Positions 1-10,913 of a stretch of DNA of 64,000 nt are shown here, piece by piece. A model generated the notes under the pieces. The model ran no database searches. It was not told where the DNA came from and was given only the letters and a program-made list of their open reading frames with translations. Origin of the DNA: Lineolata rhizophorae (taxonomy: Eukaryota; Ascomycota; Dothideomycetes; Lineolatales; Lineolataceae); the NCBI GenBank assembly GCA_010093515.1, contig MU001682.1, positions 726,675 through 790,674 of the forward strand, in the 5' to 3' direction. How positions within the stretch are numbered: position 1 is the stretch's first letter; every line of letters begins with the position of its first letter. A program made the position numbers and the translations under genes.

Positions 1-1242
1 CCGTCTCGTCTCGTTCCCTCTCGCCGCCAAAACGGCCTGAATTAATTTACCCGTCGGCCCCGGACCCGGGCCGGGGCTCATATCGATTTGCTTTAGAGTG
101 CACAAAAACAACAAAAAGAAAAAAACCCCCCCCCCTCCCTCGTTCCTAGCCCACGGCCGGCCATTATCTGCCCTGGATCATTTGGCCGTTACTTCTGTTC
201 GGAATTTCAATTTGTCTGTTGTTTTCATTCGCCTCTCAGTATGGCCGGGAGTGGTGGGCATGGCGCCACGGAGCTTCCTGTTCCATCGAAGTTACCGGCA
301 CCCCGGTCAGTCATGTGTGCTTTTCCTTTCAGACAGGCCGATTCATGGTCGTGGGATGCACATACTACGTAGAGGAGCGACAAGGGCATGGGGTCGCGGT
401 GCAAACGCAACTAACCTGCTCCGACTGTGGGGAAACCCGGTCGATGCGCCGTTTCCCGCAACGCCCGTCTGCCGCAGCTTGGCTTGCTTGCTTGCTTGCA
501 CAACCCGTAACGCTGATGGGTAGCTATCACGCTATCGTAGATTTTTAATTCGCATAGGTCCGACCCCGGGAATCGCTCGACCCACATGCGTGGGACAAGG
601 GGAGGGATGTGTGTAGTAGTTCTCGCCCACCGCTTTGTTTTTCAAATCTTCTATCGGCCGCGAGGGTCTGCAATATAGCTTTTGCTATACCTTGCCCGCC
701 CCGGCGAGCGCACGAGCATTTGCCGAGAAATCGGAGCAGGCAAGGGACTTTTCTTTCTCGAGTCCCAATACTTCTGCCACGCGAGAGAGGAGACCGACAG
801 GCAGAAACGGAATTTGAGATTCTGTTCATATTGCTGCGGGCCTTCGCGACGAGCTTCTACTTTTTGTCCAAGAAGCCGCACGCCCAGAACCCCCCAGAAA
901 CGCCCCCACCAGAACCCGGTACAAGAGCATCATTTGAGATTCTGTGGATATTGAGCGTGATGCACCTTGTTTGATTGAGGTGATCTGGGGTTTGTTTCCT
1001 GGATTGTGGCCATGGCTTCTCCGCCGTCCCCCATCTAGCGTCTATATAGCTCCGAGACGGGACGCGCCTCAAGCTTTCTTGTTTCTTCTGTTCTGTGTCT
1101 CTCCATTGACGGCCTGGTTTAAGTCCCAAGCTTCCGTTTCCAAACATCTCGTCTTCCCTCGGGCGTGAAGCTTCTTTCTCTGTTCTCTTAGAGGGAGACT
1201 CGGTAACAATCGTCGCTCAATTGCCTGACCCGCGTATCTACC
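1..1242. other. Upstream intergenic region, no supported gene
   Basis: Several overlapping reading frames exist here on both strands but none shows a recognisable domain or plausible splice structure. The proximal part is the promoter and 5' leader of the esterase gene that starts at 1243, with pyrimidine-rich stretches shortly before the start codon. Confidence 0.6.
1043..1049 (+). promoter_or_regulatory. Putative TATA box of the CBM1 esterase gene
   Basis: A TATATAG motif lies about 195 bp before the start codon, in an otherwise GC-rich promoter. The spacing suits a fungal secreted-enzyme promoter with a long 5' leader. It is a motif match only; no transcript evidence is available. Confidence 0.4.
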
Positions 1243-2237
1243 ATGCGCAACTTCGCTATCGCCGCGGGAGCGCTGCTCGCCGCCTCAAGTGCCAGTGCCC
1301 AGTTCACGCAATGCGGCGGCATCGAATATAACGGGGCAACAACATGCAGCGCCGGCCTCACCTGCGCCTACATCAACGACTATTGGTGTAAGTTGCCTTC
1401 CTCCGCAATACCCATTGCGCCTCTCCACGACGGACAATGGCAGCTAACATTTTGCGTTCGGCAGGGAACTGCATACCCACGAGCATGACGACGCTGCTCC
1501 CGCTGCCGCCTACGGGTATTACGGCGATTCCTACGGGCAATCCGCCTTCTGTGTCACTCCCGGATGCGCCATCGCAGACTCCGAGGCCACCGGCGACAGG
1601 CGTCACGTCAATGCCGTCCGGGCCGACGGGCACCACGAACTACCTCGTGAGCTTGTAAGTAGTGTTCTGCTCTCCGAGCCTTTTCATCCGGCCCCTGTCC
1701 TCAAGAAGCACCGATTGACTCACGCGATCCTCACCCTAGCGGCGACTCGTACTCGCAAACGGGCTTCGACCCGGACGGGACCCTGGCCAACGACCAGAAC
1801 CCTCTCGGCAACCCGGAATTCCCGGGCTGGACGACGTCGGGCGGACGCAACTGGATCGGGTACCTGCTGAGCGCCTTCAACAGCAGCGTGCTGTGGAACT
1901 ACAACTTCGCCGACGGGGGCGCGACGACGTCGGCGGAGCTGATCGAGCCGTACGAGCCGACGGTCCAGTCCTTCGTCGACCAGGTGCAGCTCTTCCGGCA
2001 GGGCGTCAGCGCGCATCCGTACGAGGCGCCCTGGAGCTCCGCCAACACGCTCTTCGCCGTCTGGATGGGCGTCAACGACGTCGGCAACGGCTGGTACCGC
2101 GACGACTGGGACGGGCTCGTGCCGCAGATCATGGACGTCTACTTCGACCAGCTGGACCTCATGTACGACGTCGGCGGCAGGAACTTTGCCCTGCTGAACG
2201 TGCCGCGTGAGTTGCAACGCGTTGCTTCCTCGTCCCC

Positions 2238-2271
<34 letters not shown>

Positions 2272-2645
2272 GCTAAATTCCCATGGGCTGATCAAACGGG
2301 GGCCTAGCCATCAACCGCTCGCCCATGATGCAGGAGCAAGGCGCCGCGTCGGCCGACTCCGAAGCCGACGCCATCACGCAGTACAACGCGGCGCTGAGCG
2401 CGGCGGCGGCGGCGTGGCAGTCGGAGCACCCCGGCACCAACGTCGTGATGGTGGACACGCAGCGGCCGTTCAATACCGCCATGGACGATCCGAGCGCGTA
2501 CGGCGCCGAGAACGCGAGCTGCTACGACGAGGACGGCGAGACCTGCCTGTGGTGGAACGATTACCATCCTGCGATGGCGATCCACAGGCTGGTGGCGGGG
2601 GCCGTGGCTGAGGCGTATGGAGGGCCTTTCTTCACGGCGGAGTGA
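1243..2645 (+). CDS. Secreted CBM1-CE16 acetylesterase (GDSL/SGNH fold)
   Basis: Four exons: 1243-1387, 1465-1654, 1740-2206, 2308-2645 (379 aa). A signal peptide (about residues 1-19, ending SASA) is followed by a fungal cellulose-binding module CBM1 (CGGIEYNG, then Cys-rich to about residue 50), a Pro/Thr/Ser linker (about 52-107), and an SGNH hydrolase. The domain shows GDSY near residues 113-116 with the nucleophilic Ser, GVND as the oxyanion block, NVPPINRSP, and NDYHPA near the C terminus with the catalytic His. This is the CE16 family, which removes acetyl groups from xylo- and other oligosaccharides during plant cell-wall breakdown outside the cell. The residue three before the His is Asn, with Asp two before it. 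The last intron holds a 26-nt T run. The family call is from motifs. Confidence 0.88.
2246..2271 (+). repeat. 26-nt poly-T tract inside an intron
   Basis: An uninterrupted run of 26 T sits in the third intron of the esterase gene, between donor (2207) and acceptor (2307). It may act as a long polypyrimidine tract, but it is unusually long and its length is likely to vary between isolates or be a sequencing artefact. Confidence 0.95.
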
Positions 2646-3000
2646 GGTGCGGGCTGAGATTATGGGATCGCCGTTTTCCTTTGTAAATAAAGAACATGTA
2701 GGCAACGAACTGAGAGAGAAATGGAGCTGGAGGAAACTAACGGCGGAAACTTACGGGTTGATTACTATCGTTTGATCTAAACTGGAGGGAGTAATGGAGC
2801 GGGACAGCGGAATAACGACGGCAGGAAACCATCATGACTCAGGGCTAAGAAGGCTATCGTAATGCATTTTTCTCTTTTGTTATATAAACAGGCAACGCAA
2901 TTGGAAAAGCTCCGAATCCGAAGGGAATGGAGGTGCAATCTACGCCTTTACGGCGTGCCGTCTCGAATGAGAAATTATCCGCACTTTTGACAACATCAAC
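2646..3000. other. Convergent 3' intergenic space
   Basis: This 355-bp gap separates the 3' ends of the esterase and the NAD(P)HX epimerase. It must hold both terminators and 3' UTRs. AAATAAAGA near 2687 is a candidate polyadenylation signal for the esterase. No open frame of note is seen. Confidence 0.6.
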
Positions 3001-4267
3001 TCAGAGCTTCTGCCCCTCCACAGGCACCTCCACGATCTGATCGATGCCCTCGTACGGCGGCAAATCCAGGCCATACTTCTCCGCCATAGCGGGGCTCAAG
3101 AACCTGCAAGACCGTTATCGTCAGCACTCAAATCCGAATCCTCGCCCCACACCCTCAACCCCCCGGCACCCTCACGCCGCACGCATCCCGCACACCCTCG
3201 TCTCCAAAAGCGGCAACCAGCTACCCCCGCAATTCCAAATCCGCCCCCTCCCCTCCGCATCCAAGCAAACCGTGTCATGTATCCACACCGACAAGGCCGC
3301 AAGCACTCACCTGCCGCCGACGAAATGCCTGCCCCCGAACCACTTGACCAACGGCTTGGGGGCGGTCAAGCTGACGAGGGCCTGGGGATGGAAGGCCTTG
3401 CCGGGCCCGTCGGGCGGCGGGCCGCGCTCGATGTCCCACGAGCTGGGCGCGTCGACGGAGAGCACGGGCACGGGCGCGGCGGCCAGGGCCGCGATGACGG
3501 CCGGGAACGGCTCGCGCACCTCGCCCGCGAACGAGAAGCCGAAGACGGCGTCCACGACGTGGTCCGTCTGCGCGAGCGCCGCGCCGAAGTCCTGCGCGAA
3601 CGGGATGTCGAGGGCGTGCAGTTGGGTGGTCAGGCGCTGCGGGGAGCGCGGACGAGGACGAGGTCGACGCCGTTAGTTCTGCGGCGCTCGCGGGCGTGCG
3701 TGTGTGCGCAGAGGAGGGCCCGACGGTACCTGGTAGAGCTCGTTCTTGCTCTGCTTCGGGTAGTACATGGTGGGCTGGTATCCGTAGTGCCACAGATGGC
3801 GGGCGGCGACCAGGCCGTCGCCGCCTGTTTGCGCGTCGGGCCCGGCCGGGCAGTTCCCGTCAGCATCTGGCACCGCCGCAATATACGGCCGCAATCAAAC
3901 GCCACGTGTGCGTGTGTGTGTGTGTATGCGCCCGGTATACAGGGTTCCTTCGTACCGTTGTTGCCCGGTCCGCACGCGACCAGGATGCGGCGCCCCTTGT
4001 TGAGCGGCTGCAGCTTGTGCACTGCGGGACCTTCAGTTAGGCGCGCGCGCGGGCCGGCGGCGGTGCTGGAGGCGTACCCGCTTGCGAGACGGAGAGGCCG
4101 GCGAGCTCCATGAGCTGGTCGATGGAGAAGGCGCCGGCGCTCATGAGCTCCTGGTCGAGCGCGGCCGAGCTCTTGGCCGAGAGGACCTGGGGCGGGCGTG
4201 GTCAGCGCGAGGAGCGGTGATGGTGGCGGGCCGGATAGGACCGCGCGGGACTCACTCGCAACGCCAT
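3001..4267 (-). CDS. NNR1: NAD(P)H-hydrate epimerase (NAXE, YjeF_N domain)
   Basis: Six exons on the minus strand: 4267-4256, 4186-4078, 4021-3956, 3824-3730, 3636-3311, 3103-3001 (236 aa, the usual family length). It epimerises the R and S forms of damaged NADHX and NADPHX so that the dehydratase can repair them. Visible family blocks are [36 protein letters not shown] (nucleotide-binding loop), DAVFGFSF and [11 protein letters not shown], with the closing VPVEGQKL. All junctions are canonical and restore the family sequence exactly; the fourth junction rebuilds NNGGDGL. The first exon codes only four residues. It is divergent from the homoserine kinase fusion gene, with 489 bp between start codons. 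Confidence 0.93.
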
Positions 4268-4756
4268 CGCTGTGGTTCTTCTGTTGGGGGGGATGTGGGC
4301 GGTGGTGAGCGCTGTGTTGTTGAGGCTGTTGTGGCCGCGGGGAAGCGCCGTGACGATCGAAGTGCGCGGCGGGGCACGTCAGAGGGAGACAGGGACTCGT
4401 GCGCTCTGGCGGCAATTGCCGGCATTGGCTCGGCGGAAAGCGGCAGTGGCCAGACAATTGCTCAGTTACTGCACTCGACACTTTGTTTTCCGTTTTTTTG
4501 TTTTTTTTGTTTGTTTGTCTGTTTTTTTTTTTCTTTTTTTCATTTGTCAAAACGTGTGCCAGACCAAGCGCCGATACCGCCGCCGCCGGCAATCTCTGCC
4601 CCGCCATCGCTCTCACTCGACCCCCGCTCAACACCAACAATCGGCCCCGTCTCCGCCGTCGTTTCTCTACAATTGGCCGCGAGCGCAGATCCCAATCCCC
4701 TCGAGGGCGCCCTGCCGACCATCCCCCGACCGCGCGCTCCGACGGCCGCCGCAGCC
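4268..4756. promoter_or_regulatory. Divergent promoter region with T-rich tract
   Basis: This space lies between the divergent starts of the epimerase and the homoserine kinase fusion. A pyrimidine-rich stretch of mostly T (about 4482-4543) is followed by a CT-rich leader. Such tracts are common in fungal core promoters and in nucleosome-free regions. The frame of the fusion gene is open upstream through this region, but the start is placed at 4757, where homology begins and the context GCAGCCATGG is good. Confidence 0.5.
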
Positions 4757-7144
4757 ATGGCCGCGCGCTCCTTCACGATCCGCGCGCCCTGCTCGTCGGC
4801 CAACATCGGCCCTGGCTTCGACGCCATCGGGCTCGCGCTGTCCATCTACCTGACGCTGCACGTCACCATCGACCCGGCGGCGCCGGCGCCGTCGCCGCAC
4901 CCGCTCAACTGCGCCATTGCGTACGAGGGCGAGGGCGGGGCGGCGGCGGTCAGCACGCGGCCGGACGAGAACCTGGTGACGCGCGTGGCGCTGTACGTGC
5001 TGCGCTGCCACGACGTGCGCGCGTTCCCGCACGAGACGCGGCTGCGCATCGCCAACGCGATCCCGCTGGGCCGCGGGCTGGGGTCGTCGGGCGCCGCCGT
5101 CGTGGCCGGCGTCGTGCTGGCCGACGAGTGCGGCCGGCTGGGGCTGCCGCGCGCGCGCATGCTCGACTTCTGCCTCATGGTCGAGCGCCACCCCGACAAC
5201 ATCGCGGCCGCGCTGCACGGCGGCTTCGTCGGCACCTACCTGCGCGAGCTGGACGCCGCCGACGGCGAGCGCCTCGAGATCCCGCTGTCCGAGGTGCTGC
5301 GGCCGGCGCCGGCCGGCGGCGTCGACACCGGCCTGCGCCCGCCGGCGCCGCCCTTCGGCATCGGCCACTACCACCGCTTCCGCTGGGCGCCCGAGATCCG
5401 CTGCATCGCCGTGATCCCGCAGTTCGAGGTGGCCACGGCGAAGGCGCGCGCCGTGCTGCCGGCCCACTACGCCCGCGCCGACCTCGTGCACAACCTGCAG
5501 CGCATCGCGCTGCTGCCGACCGCCCTGGGCCAGTCGCCGCCGGACCCGGACTTCATCTACCTCAGCATGCAGGACCGCGTCCACCAGCCCTACCGCAGGG
5601 CCCTCGTGCCCGGCCTCACCGAGATCCTGCAGTCCATCACGCCGCGGAGCCACCCGGGCCTGCTGGGCATCTGCCTGTCGGGCGCCGGCCCGACCATCCT
5701 CGCCCTGGCCACGGCCAACTTCGACCTCATCGCCGGCCACCTGGTCGCCCAGTTCGCCAAGGAGAACATCGACTGCAAGTGGGCGCTGCTGGAGCCCGCG
5801 CTCGACGGCACCACCGTGTCTCGTCCCGGCGACGACCACGACCACGACCACAACCATCACGACGACCACGACCACCACGACGTCGTCCCGGCCCAGGAGG
5901 CGGCCGAGGAGCCAGCGGAACAAGGGACGAGAGAGGCGCTCACGTACGCCGCCGCCGGCGTGTCCATCGACGCCGGCAACGCTCTCGTCGAGGCCATCAA
6001 GCCGCTCGTGGCCGCGACGGCGCGCCCCGGCAGCGCCGCCTCCATCGGCGGCTTCGGCGGGCTCTTCGACCTCGCCGCGGCCGGCTTCGGCCCCGGCGCC
6101 CCGCGCCTCGTCTGCGCCACCGACGGCGTCGGCACCAAGCTCAAGCTCGCGGCCGAGCTGGGCCGCCACGACGCCGTTGGCGTCGACCTGGTGGCCATGA
6201 ACGTCAACGACGTCGTCGTCCAGGGTGCCGAGCCGCTGCTCTTCCTCGACTACTACGCCTGCGGCGCGCTGGACGTGGGCGCGGCCGCGGGCTTCGTCGC
6301 CGGCGTCGCGCGCGGCTGCCGCGACGCCGGCTGCGCCCTCGTCGGCGGCGAGACGGCCGAGATGCCCGGCCTCTACGCCGGCTCCGACTACGACGCCGCC
6401 GGCACCGCCGTCGGCGCCCTGCGCCCCACCGACACCCTGCTGCCCGACACCCCCGCCATGCGCCCCGGCGACGCCCTGCTCGGCCTCGCCAGCTCCGGGC
6501 CCCACGCCAACGGCTTCAGCCTGATCCGCCGCGTCGTCGAGCGCGCCGGCCTGAAGCTGACGGACCGGGCGCCCTGGGTGGAGCCCGAGCCCGAGGCCGC
6601 GGACGGCGAGACCAAGGACGAGACCGCCGCCGTCTCGGTCGGCGAGTGCCTGCTCGCGCCGACGCGCATCTACGTCCGCGCCGTCCGCGCGCTGGCGGCG
6701 CGCGAGGGCTTGCTCAAGGGCGCGGCCCACGTCACCGGCGGCGGGCTGCTGGACAACGTGCCGCGGATGCTGCCGGCGCATCTGCGGGCGGAGCTGAGGG
6801 CGGGCGCCTGGGAGGTGCCGGGAGTGCTGCGCTGGCTGAAGCGGGAGGGAGGGGTGAGGGCGGAGGAGTTTGCGAGGACGTGGAATGCGGGCTTGGGCAT
6901 GGTGGTGGTGGTGGGGGAGGGGAGGGTGGAGGAGGCGAGGGNNNNNNNNNNNNNNNNNNNNNNNNNNNNNNNNNNNNNNNNNNNNNNNNNNNNNNNNNNN
7001 NNNNNNNNNNNNNNNNNNNNNNNNNNNNNNNNNNNNNNNNNNNNNNNNNNNNNNNNNNNNNNNNNNNNNNNNNNNNNNNNNNNNNNNNNNNNNNNNNNNN
7101 NNNNNNNNNNNNNNNNNNNNNAAAACAAGGGGAAGTGGAGCTAG
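4757..7144 (+). CDS. Homoserine kinase fused to AIR synthetase (PurM/AIRS), C terminus in gap
   Basis: One uninterrupted, intronless frame. Residues 1 to about 355 are a GHMP-family homoserine kinase (threonine synthesis): SSANIGPGFDAIGLAL at the N terminus, the ATP loop GRGLGSSGAAVV, and the C-terminal GICLSGAGPTILAL. A linker of about 40 residues includes a His/Asp-rich run (358-375). From about residue 396 the frame is a phosphoribosylformylglycinamidine cyclo-ligase (purine synthesis step 5): GGFGGLFDL, ATDGVGTKLKLA, VNDVVVQGAEPL, GGETAEMPGLY, LAPTRIYV and HVTGGGLLDN. In fungi this domain is normally the C-terminal half of the GARS-AIRS protein Ade5,7. The last 40-60 residues fall in the 180-N gap, so the end at 7144 is provisional. 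The domain calls are firm. Whether the fusion is genuine or an assembly join is open. Confidence 0.85.
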   Translation: MAARSFTIRAPCSSANIGPGFDAIGLALSIYLTLHVTIDPAAPAPSPHPLNCAIAYEGEGGAAAVSTRPDENLVTRVALYVLRCHDVRAFPHETRLRIANAIPLGRGLGSSGAAVVAGVVLADECGRLGLPRARMLDFCLMVERHPDNIAAALHGGFVGTYLRELDAADGERLEIPLSEVLRPAPAGGVDTGLRPPAPPFGIGHYHRFRWAPEIRCIAVIPQFEVATAKARAVLPAHYARADLVHNLQRIALLPTALGQSPPDPDFIYLSMQDRVHQPYRRALVPGLTEILQSITPRSHPGLLGICLSGAGPTILALATANFDLIAGHLVAQFAKENIDCKWALLEPALDGTTVSRPGDDHDHDHNHHDDHDHHDVVPAQEAAEEPAEQGTREALTYAAAGVSIDAGNALVEAIKPLVAATARPGSAASIGGFGGLFDLAAAGFGPGAPRLVCATDGVGTKLKLAAELGRHDAVGVDLVAMNVNDVVVQGAEPLLFLDYYACGALDVGAAAGFVAGVARGCRDAGCALVGGETAEMPGLYAGSDYDAAGTAVGALRPTDTLLPDTPAMRPGDALLGLASSGPHANGFSLIRRVVERAGLKLTDRAPWVEPEPEAADGETKDETAAVSVGECLLAPTRIYVRAVRALAAREGLLKGAAHVTGGGLLDNVPRMLPAHLRAELRAGAWEVPGVLRWLKREGGVRAEEFARTWNAGLGMVVVVGEGRVEEARXXXXXXXXXXXXXXXXXXXXXXXXXXXXXXXXXXXXXXXXXXXXXXXXXXXXXXXXXXXXXNKGKWS
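6942..7121. other. Assembly gap of 180 N
   Basis: The gap lies in the 3' part of the AIRS domain, directly after a purine-only stretch rich in GGTGG and GGAGG that probably caused sequence dropout. Its true length is unknown. A complete AIRS domain would need about 40-60 further codons, which fits a gap of roughly this size. Confidence 0.98.
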
Positions 7145-7683
7145 CTTTGCATGGACGGGCGTTTTGGGCGTGGCTAGATTGTGTGTGATTGATACCTGGG
7201 CTGGGCATTAGAGCGAGACTAGACAAAAGTTCAGATTGGATTGCATTCCTGCTATTGTTTTCACTGCGAAGACAAGAGTCAATTGAGTGGAGTCGTCTGT
7301 TGTTCAGTGCTCGGGAGAAACATAAGGGTACTTCTTCACTATGGTAGGGTTGAAAGAATTGAACGTGTGACTCGGTACAGGCAGATAGACGGTAGAAAAT
7401 GATTCCGCAGTGAATACCAACATGAAGCTCAATTGATTTGCGCATCCACCGCACTGCGGACCACGCTGATGTTTGACTGAGTTGAGTCGTTGAAGCTCCC
7501 CCAGCGAGTGGCTCGGAAGCAGCGTGCCGTGGCCCCCGCTTATCGGCGGCCGGCCCGGGGCTTTATCGCATACGTCCACGCCGACCTCCAGACGTAGGTC
7601 ATCCGCACGTGTTTGAACATCATCACCACCACCTCTTCCGCTCTCCTCCCCATGGGCCCGCGACGACACTCCCCACCACGACA
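7145..7683. other. Intergenic region, no supported gene
   Basis: This should contain the 3' UTR of the fusion gene and the promoter of the MFS transporter. Only short frames are present. No clear TATA box or repeat is seen. Confidence 0.5.
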
Positions 7684-10194
7684 ATGGCAGACAAGGCGCA
7701 CTTCAAGACGCGCGTCGTGTCCGTCGTCGCCGCCACCACCATCTCGCTGGCCTGCGGCACAAACGTACGTTTGCTTTCTTTTACCCCCTTTGCCCGTTTG
7801 CGCGGTCATAGGAGAGGGGCGACTGGCATGCTTCCGAGGTTCGGCGGGGGGGCTATGAACGACATGGCTGGCGCGCTTTGGAAACCCTGGAGCTTGCGGC
7901 TGGCATGGTGATGATGATGGAGAGGATGGTGCGCTGACGACGAGACGATACGCAGTACGCTTACTCGGCATGGGGCCCGCAATTCGCCGAGCGCATGAAG
8001 CTGTCGGCTACGCAGAGCAATTTGATCGTGAGAACGCCATCTTCTCCCCTGCCGGCGCGCGATGCTACGTGCCCTCCGCACTCTTCCATCCGAACCATGC
8101 ACCCCGGCCGAACACACCGAAGCTTAGCAGCTAATACCTGGCCGCTGTCGTGAACAGGGCGCGGCTGGCAACGTCGGCATGTACGCGTCGGGCATCCCCG
8201 TCGGGCTGCTGGTCGATTCGAAAGGGCCGACGCCGTCGGTGCTGCTGGGCTCCATCGCGCTGGGCGCGGGATACTTTCCGATCAAAAAAGGTACGGCCGG
8301 AGTGGGCGGATCGAGCAAAATGGATACAACTCGAGTCCGAAGCCCGGAAGAGATTTGCCACACGTGGGTGCTGATACACGAACTGTGCTGTGGCAGCGTT
8401 CGATGGCGGGGCTGGCTCGATGAGCGTGTCGCTCTTGTGCTTCCTGTCGTTCTTGACCGGCATGGGAAGCTGCGCGTCCTTTTCCGCGTCAATAAAAACG
8501 AGTACGTGCCCGTTCCACGATCTCGTCTACTTCGCATCTGCATCGTTTTTGCTCATGAGGAACTTTCCAACAAACTCAGGCGCCCTCAATTGGCCGCACC
8601 ACCGCGGCACGGCCACCGGTCTCCCGCTCTCCGCCTTCGGCCTCTCGGCCCTCTTCTTCACCCTCATCTCCCGCCTCGCCTTCCCCGACGACACGTCGAA
8701 TCTGCTATTGTTCCTTGCCATCGGCACTTTTTGCATGGTCTTTGGCGGCATGTTCTTCCTGCGCGTGGTGCCGCAGCCGCAGACGGCGTACGCGGCGCTA
8801 CCCACGAGCGACTCGGACGTGTCGGGCGTCGAGAGAGGGTTCAGACGAGACTCGAACCGGCTGAAGCGGACAAAGTCGGGCGGGAGCAAGAGGAGTTTGG
8901 CAGGGAGTGCTCAAGGTAAGCTCTAGCCACGATTTCCTATTTCCATCTGGTGGCGTTCCACTGCGTTGGCTCGTCTTGTGTTATCATCTACCCTTTTTCA
9001 TTATTGCCTGCCCCTCCTCTCTATGGCGGAGCACAATCGGCCGACGACGCGCTCGCGCATAAAACTGCAGATGATCCAGCCGCGCCCGATGATCGTGAGA
9101 ATGTGACTGTCGTCCCGGCCGCCGGCGACGACTTGGACGAGAGGTCGTCACTCATGTCGAAGTCGTCGTCGGGCCCGGGCGACATCGAGGCCGACGAGCG
9201 ACCCGCCGGCAAGAGCACCCACTCACACAAACCAGATGTCACAGGGCTGGCCCTGCTCAAACATCTCGACTTCTGGAAGCTGTGGGTCATGATGGGCCTG
9301 TTGACGGGTGTTGGTTTGATGACGATTAAGTGAGTTCATGCCCTAGTATATCTGCTTGAATTGCGGCTGTGTTTGCTGATCCCGGTGATGCCTGTTTTTA
9401 CCAGTAATATTGGAAACGATGTGAGTTCGGCAGCCGTTAGAGACAGTTTTGAGATTGGTTTACTCATGAAGAGAATCTTAGGTGAACGCTTTGTGGAGCC
9501 ACTACGACGATAGTGTGTCCAAATCCTTCATTGTCGAGCGCCAGCTCGACCACGTCACCATTATTTCCCTCATGAGCTTCATCGGGCGCCTTCTCAGCGG
9601 TACGTCTGTGCATCCAGCCCTCCTCCTCAACAAGCTACTCATATCTAACCAACCCCTTTCCGTCCCAAACCAGGCATCGGCTCCGACCTCCTCGTCAAGC
9701 GCCTCCACCTCTCCCGCTTCTGGTGCGTCATCACGTCGGCCTCCATCTTCGCGGGCGCCCAACTCGTCGCCATCAACCTCCTCAACCCGCACCTCCTCTT
9801 CTTCCTCTCGGGCCTGACGGGCCTCGCCTACGGCGTCCTCTTCGGCGTGTACCCGGCGCTCGTGGCCGACGCCTTCGGCGTGGCGGGCCTCAGCCTCAAC
9901 TGGGGCTTCATGACGCTCGCGCCCGTCATCTCGGGCAACGTGTTCAACCTGTGCTACGGGGCCTTCTTCGACGCGCGCAGCGAGCGCGAATCGGGCGGGA
10001 AGCCGGGCGATGAGGGCAAGGGCCAGGGAGAGCTGGTGTGTAGGGATGGTAGGGAGTGCTACAGGCAGGCGTATGTGGTGACGTTGGTGAGTAGCGTGGT
10101 GGGCGTGGCCGTGGGGTTGTGGTGCGTGCATCATGAGTGGTCGGTGAGGAGGAGGCTGGAGAAGGAGGAGGAGGAGGAGGCGCATAGGGCGTAG
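7684..10194 (+). CDS. MFS transporter, nodulin-like/MCH1-YMR155W type
   Basis: Nine exons: 7684-7764, 7956-8027, 8158-8290, 8397-8501, 8580-8915, 9032-9329, 9405-9420, 9482-9599, 9674-10194 (508 aa). The protein has about twelve hydrophobic segments in two groups of six, split by a long polar Ser/Asp-rich loop (about residues 185-275). The N-terminal block CGTNYAYSAWGPQFAERMKLS and the run AALNWPHHRGTATG-like (here SALNWPHHRGTATG) identify the nodulin-like branch of the major facilitator superfamily; yeast Mch1 and YMR155W belong here. Substrate is unknown and it may sit in the vacuolar or plasma membrane. The seventh exon is only 16 nt. Eight junctions join in frame; the acceptor before exon 6 (GCGGAG) is weak but is the one that keeps the frame. 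Confidence 0.85.
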
Positions 10195-10913
10195 GTTGAT
10201 GGTTTGGAGCGCGGCGGGCGGAAGGGGATGGGGTAGGAGTGTCGGCATTGGTGGGTTCTGAGTACTATAGCCGGTGGGCCTTTGACTATGCCCTTGTGGA
10301 CTCGTGAGGTGAGAATCCAAGGCTTTCGTTTAATATTGGGCCCTTTTTTTTGGACTTGTCATTATTTTATTTCGGGCTCTTTTTCGCGGTCATATAGAAT
10401 TTTGGGTCTTGAGGCCGTCAGCCGTGGTCGAATAGCATGCGTGTGGAGAATAGATGCATTAAAGCAATTGATTTTCCTTACAGAGGGTTTTGATTTGCAT
10501 GGCTGGACAGAATGATTTGGATAGAAAGAATTCACTCGGCGTTGCTGGGTTTAGGGTGCGTGTGGTTTTTCTGCGTGGGAGTTTTGCGCAGTGCGCAGTT
10601 CGTAGACTAGATTGTTTAGTCTGTAAGCCTAGCCCACAAGCCCACCTACACCAACTGACCAAAAGGGTGGTATCGTGTTGCACCTTGGTAGCCTGCGCTA
10701 ATTAGCAGCTACATAGTTGCTAACAGGTACTTAAATGCAATTTGAGGGTGGAGCACGCTGTACGAACACACTGCCCATTTATGATCCTAAACCGTTTTCC
10801 CGAGCGGCTAGCCTTTGGCCGCAAGCCTCCTTCTCTGCCACAGCATCGCAAAGCCACCGCCCGTTTTTCGCGGGGGACTTGCTCGCAATGAATTCTCTCG
10901 TGCCTTCAAGCAG
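10195..10913. other. Intergenic region, no supported gene
   Basis: Contains the 3' UTR of the transporter and AT-richer DNA leading into a gene relic. Reading frames are short and unrecognised. Confidence 0.5.

Noticed and set aside
98-974. Overlapping frames at the left edge
   Set aside because: No conserved motif, no sensible start or splice pattern, and mixed strands; treated as upstream non-coding DNA.
4667-6781. 704-codon frame antisense to the kinase-AIRS fusion
   Set aside because: Repetitive Ala/Arg/Gly/Val composition is typical of a GC-rich shadow frame. The plus strand shows two complete enzyme domains.
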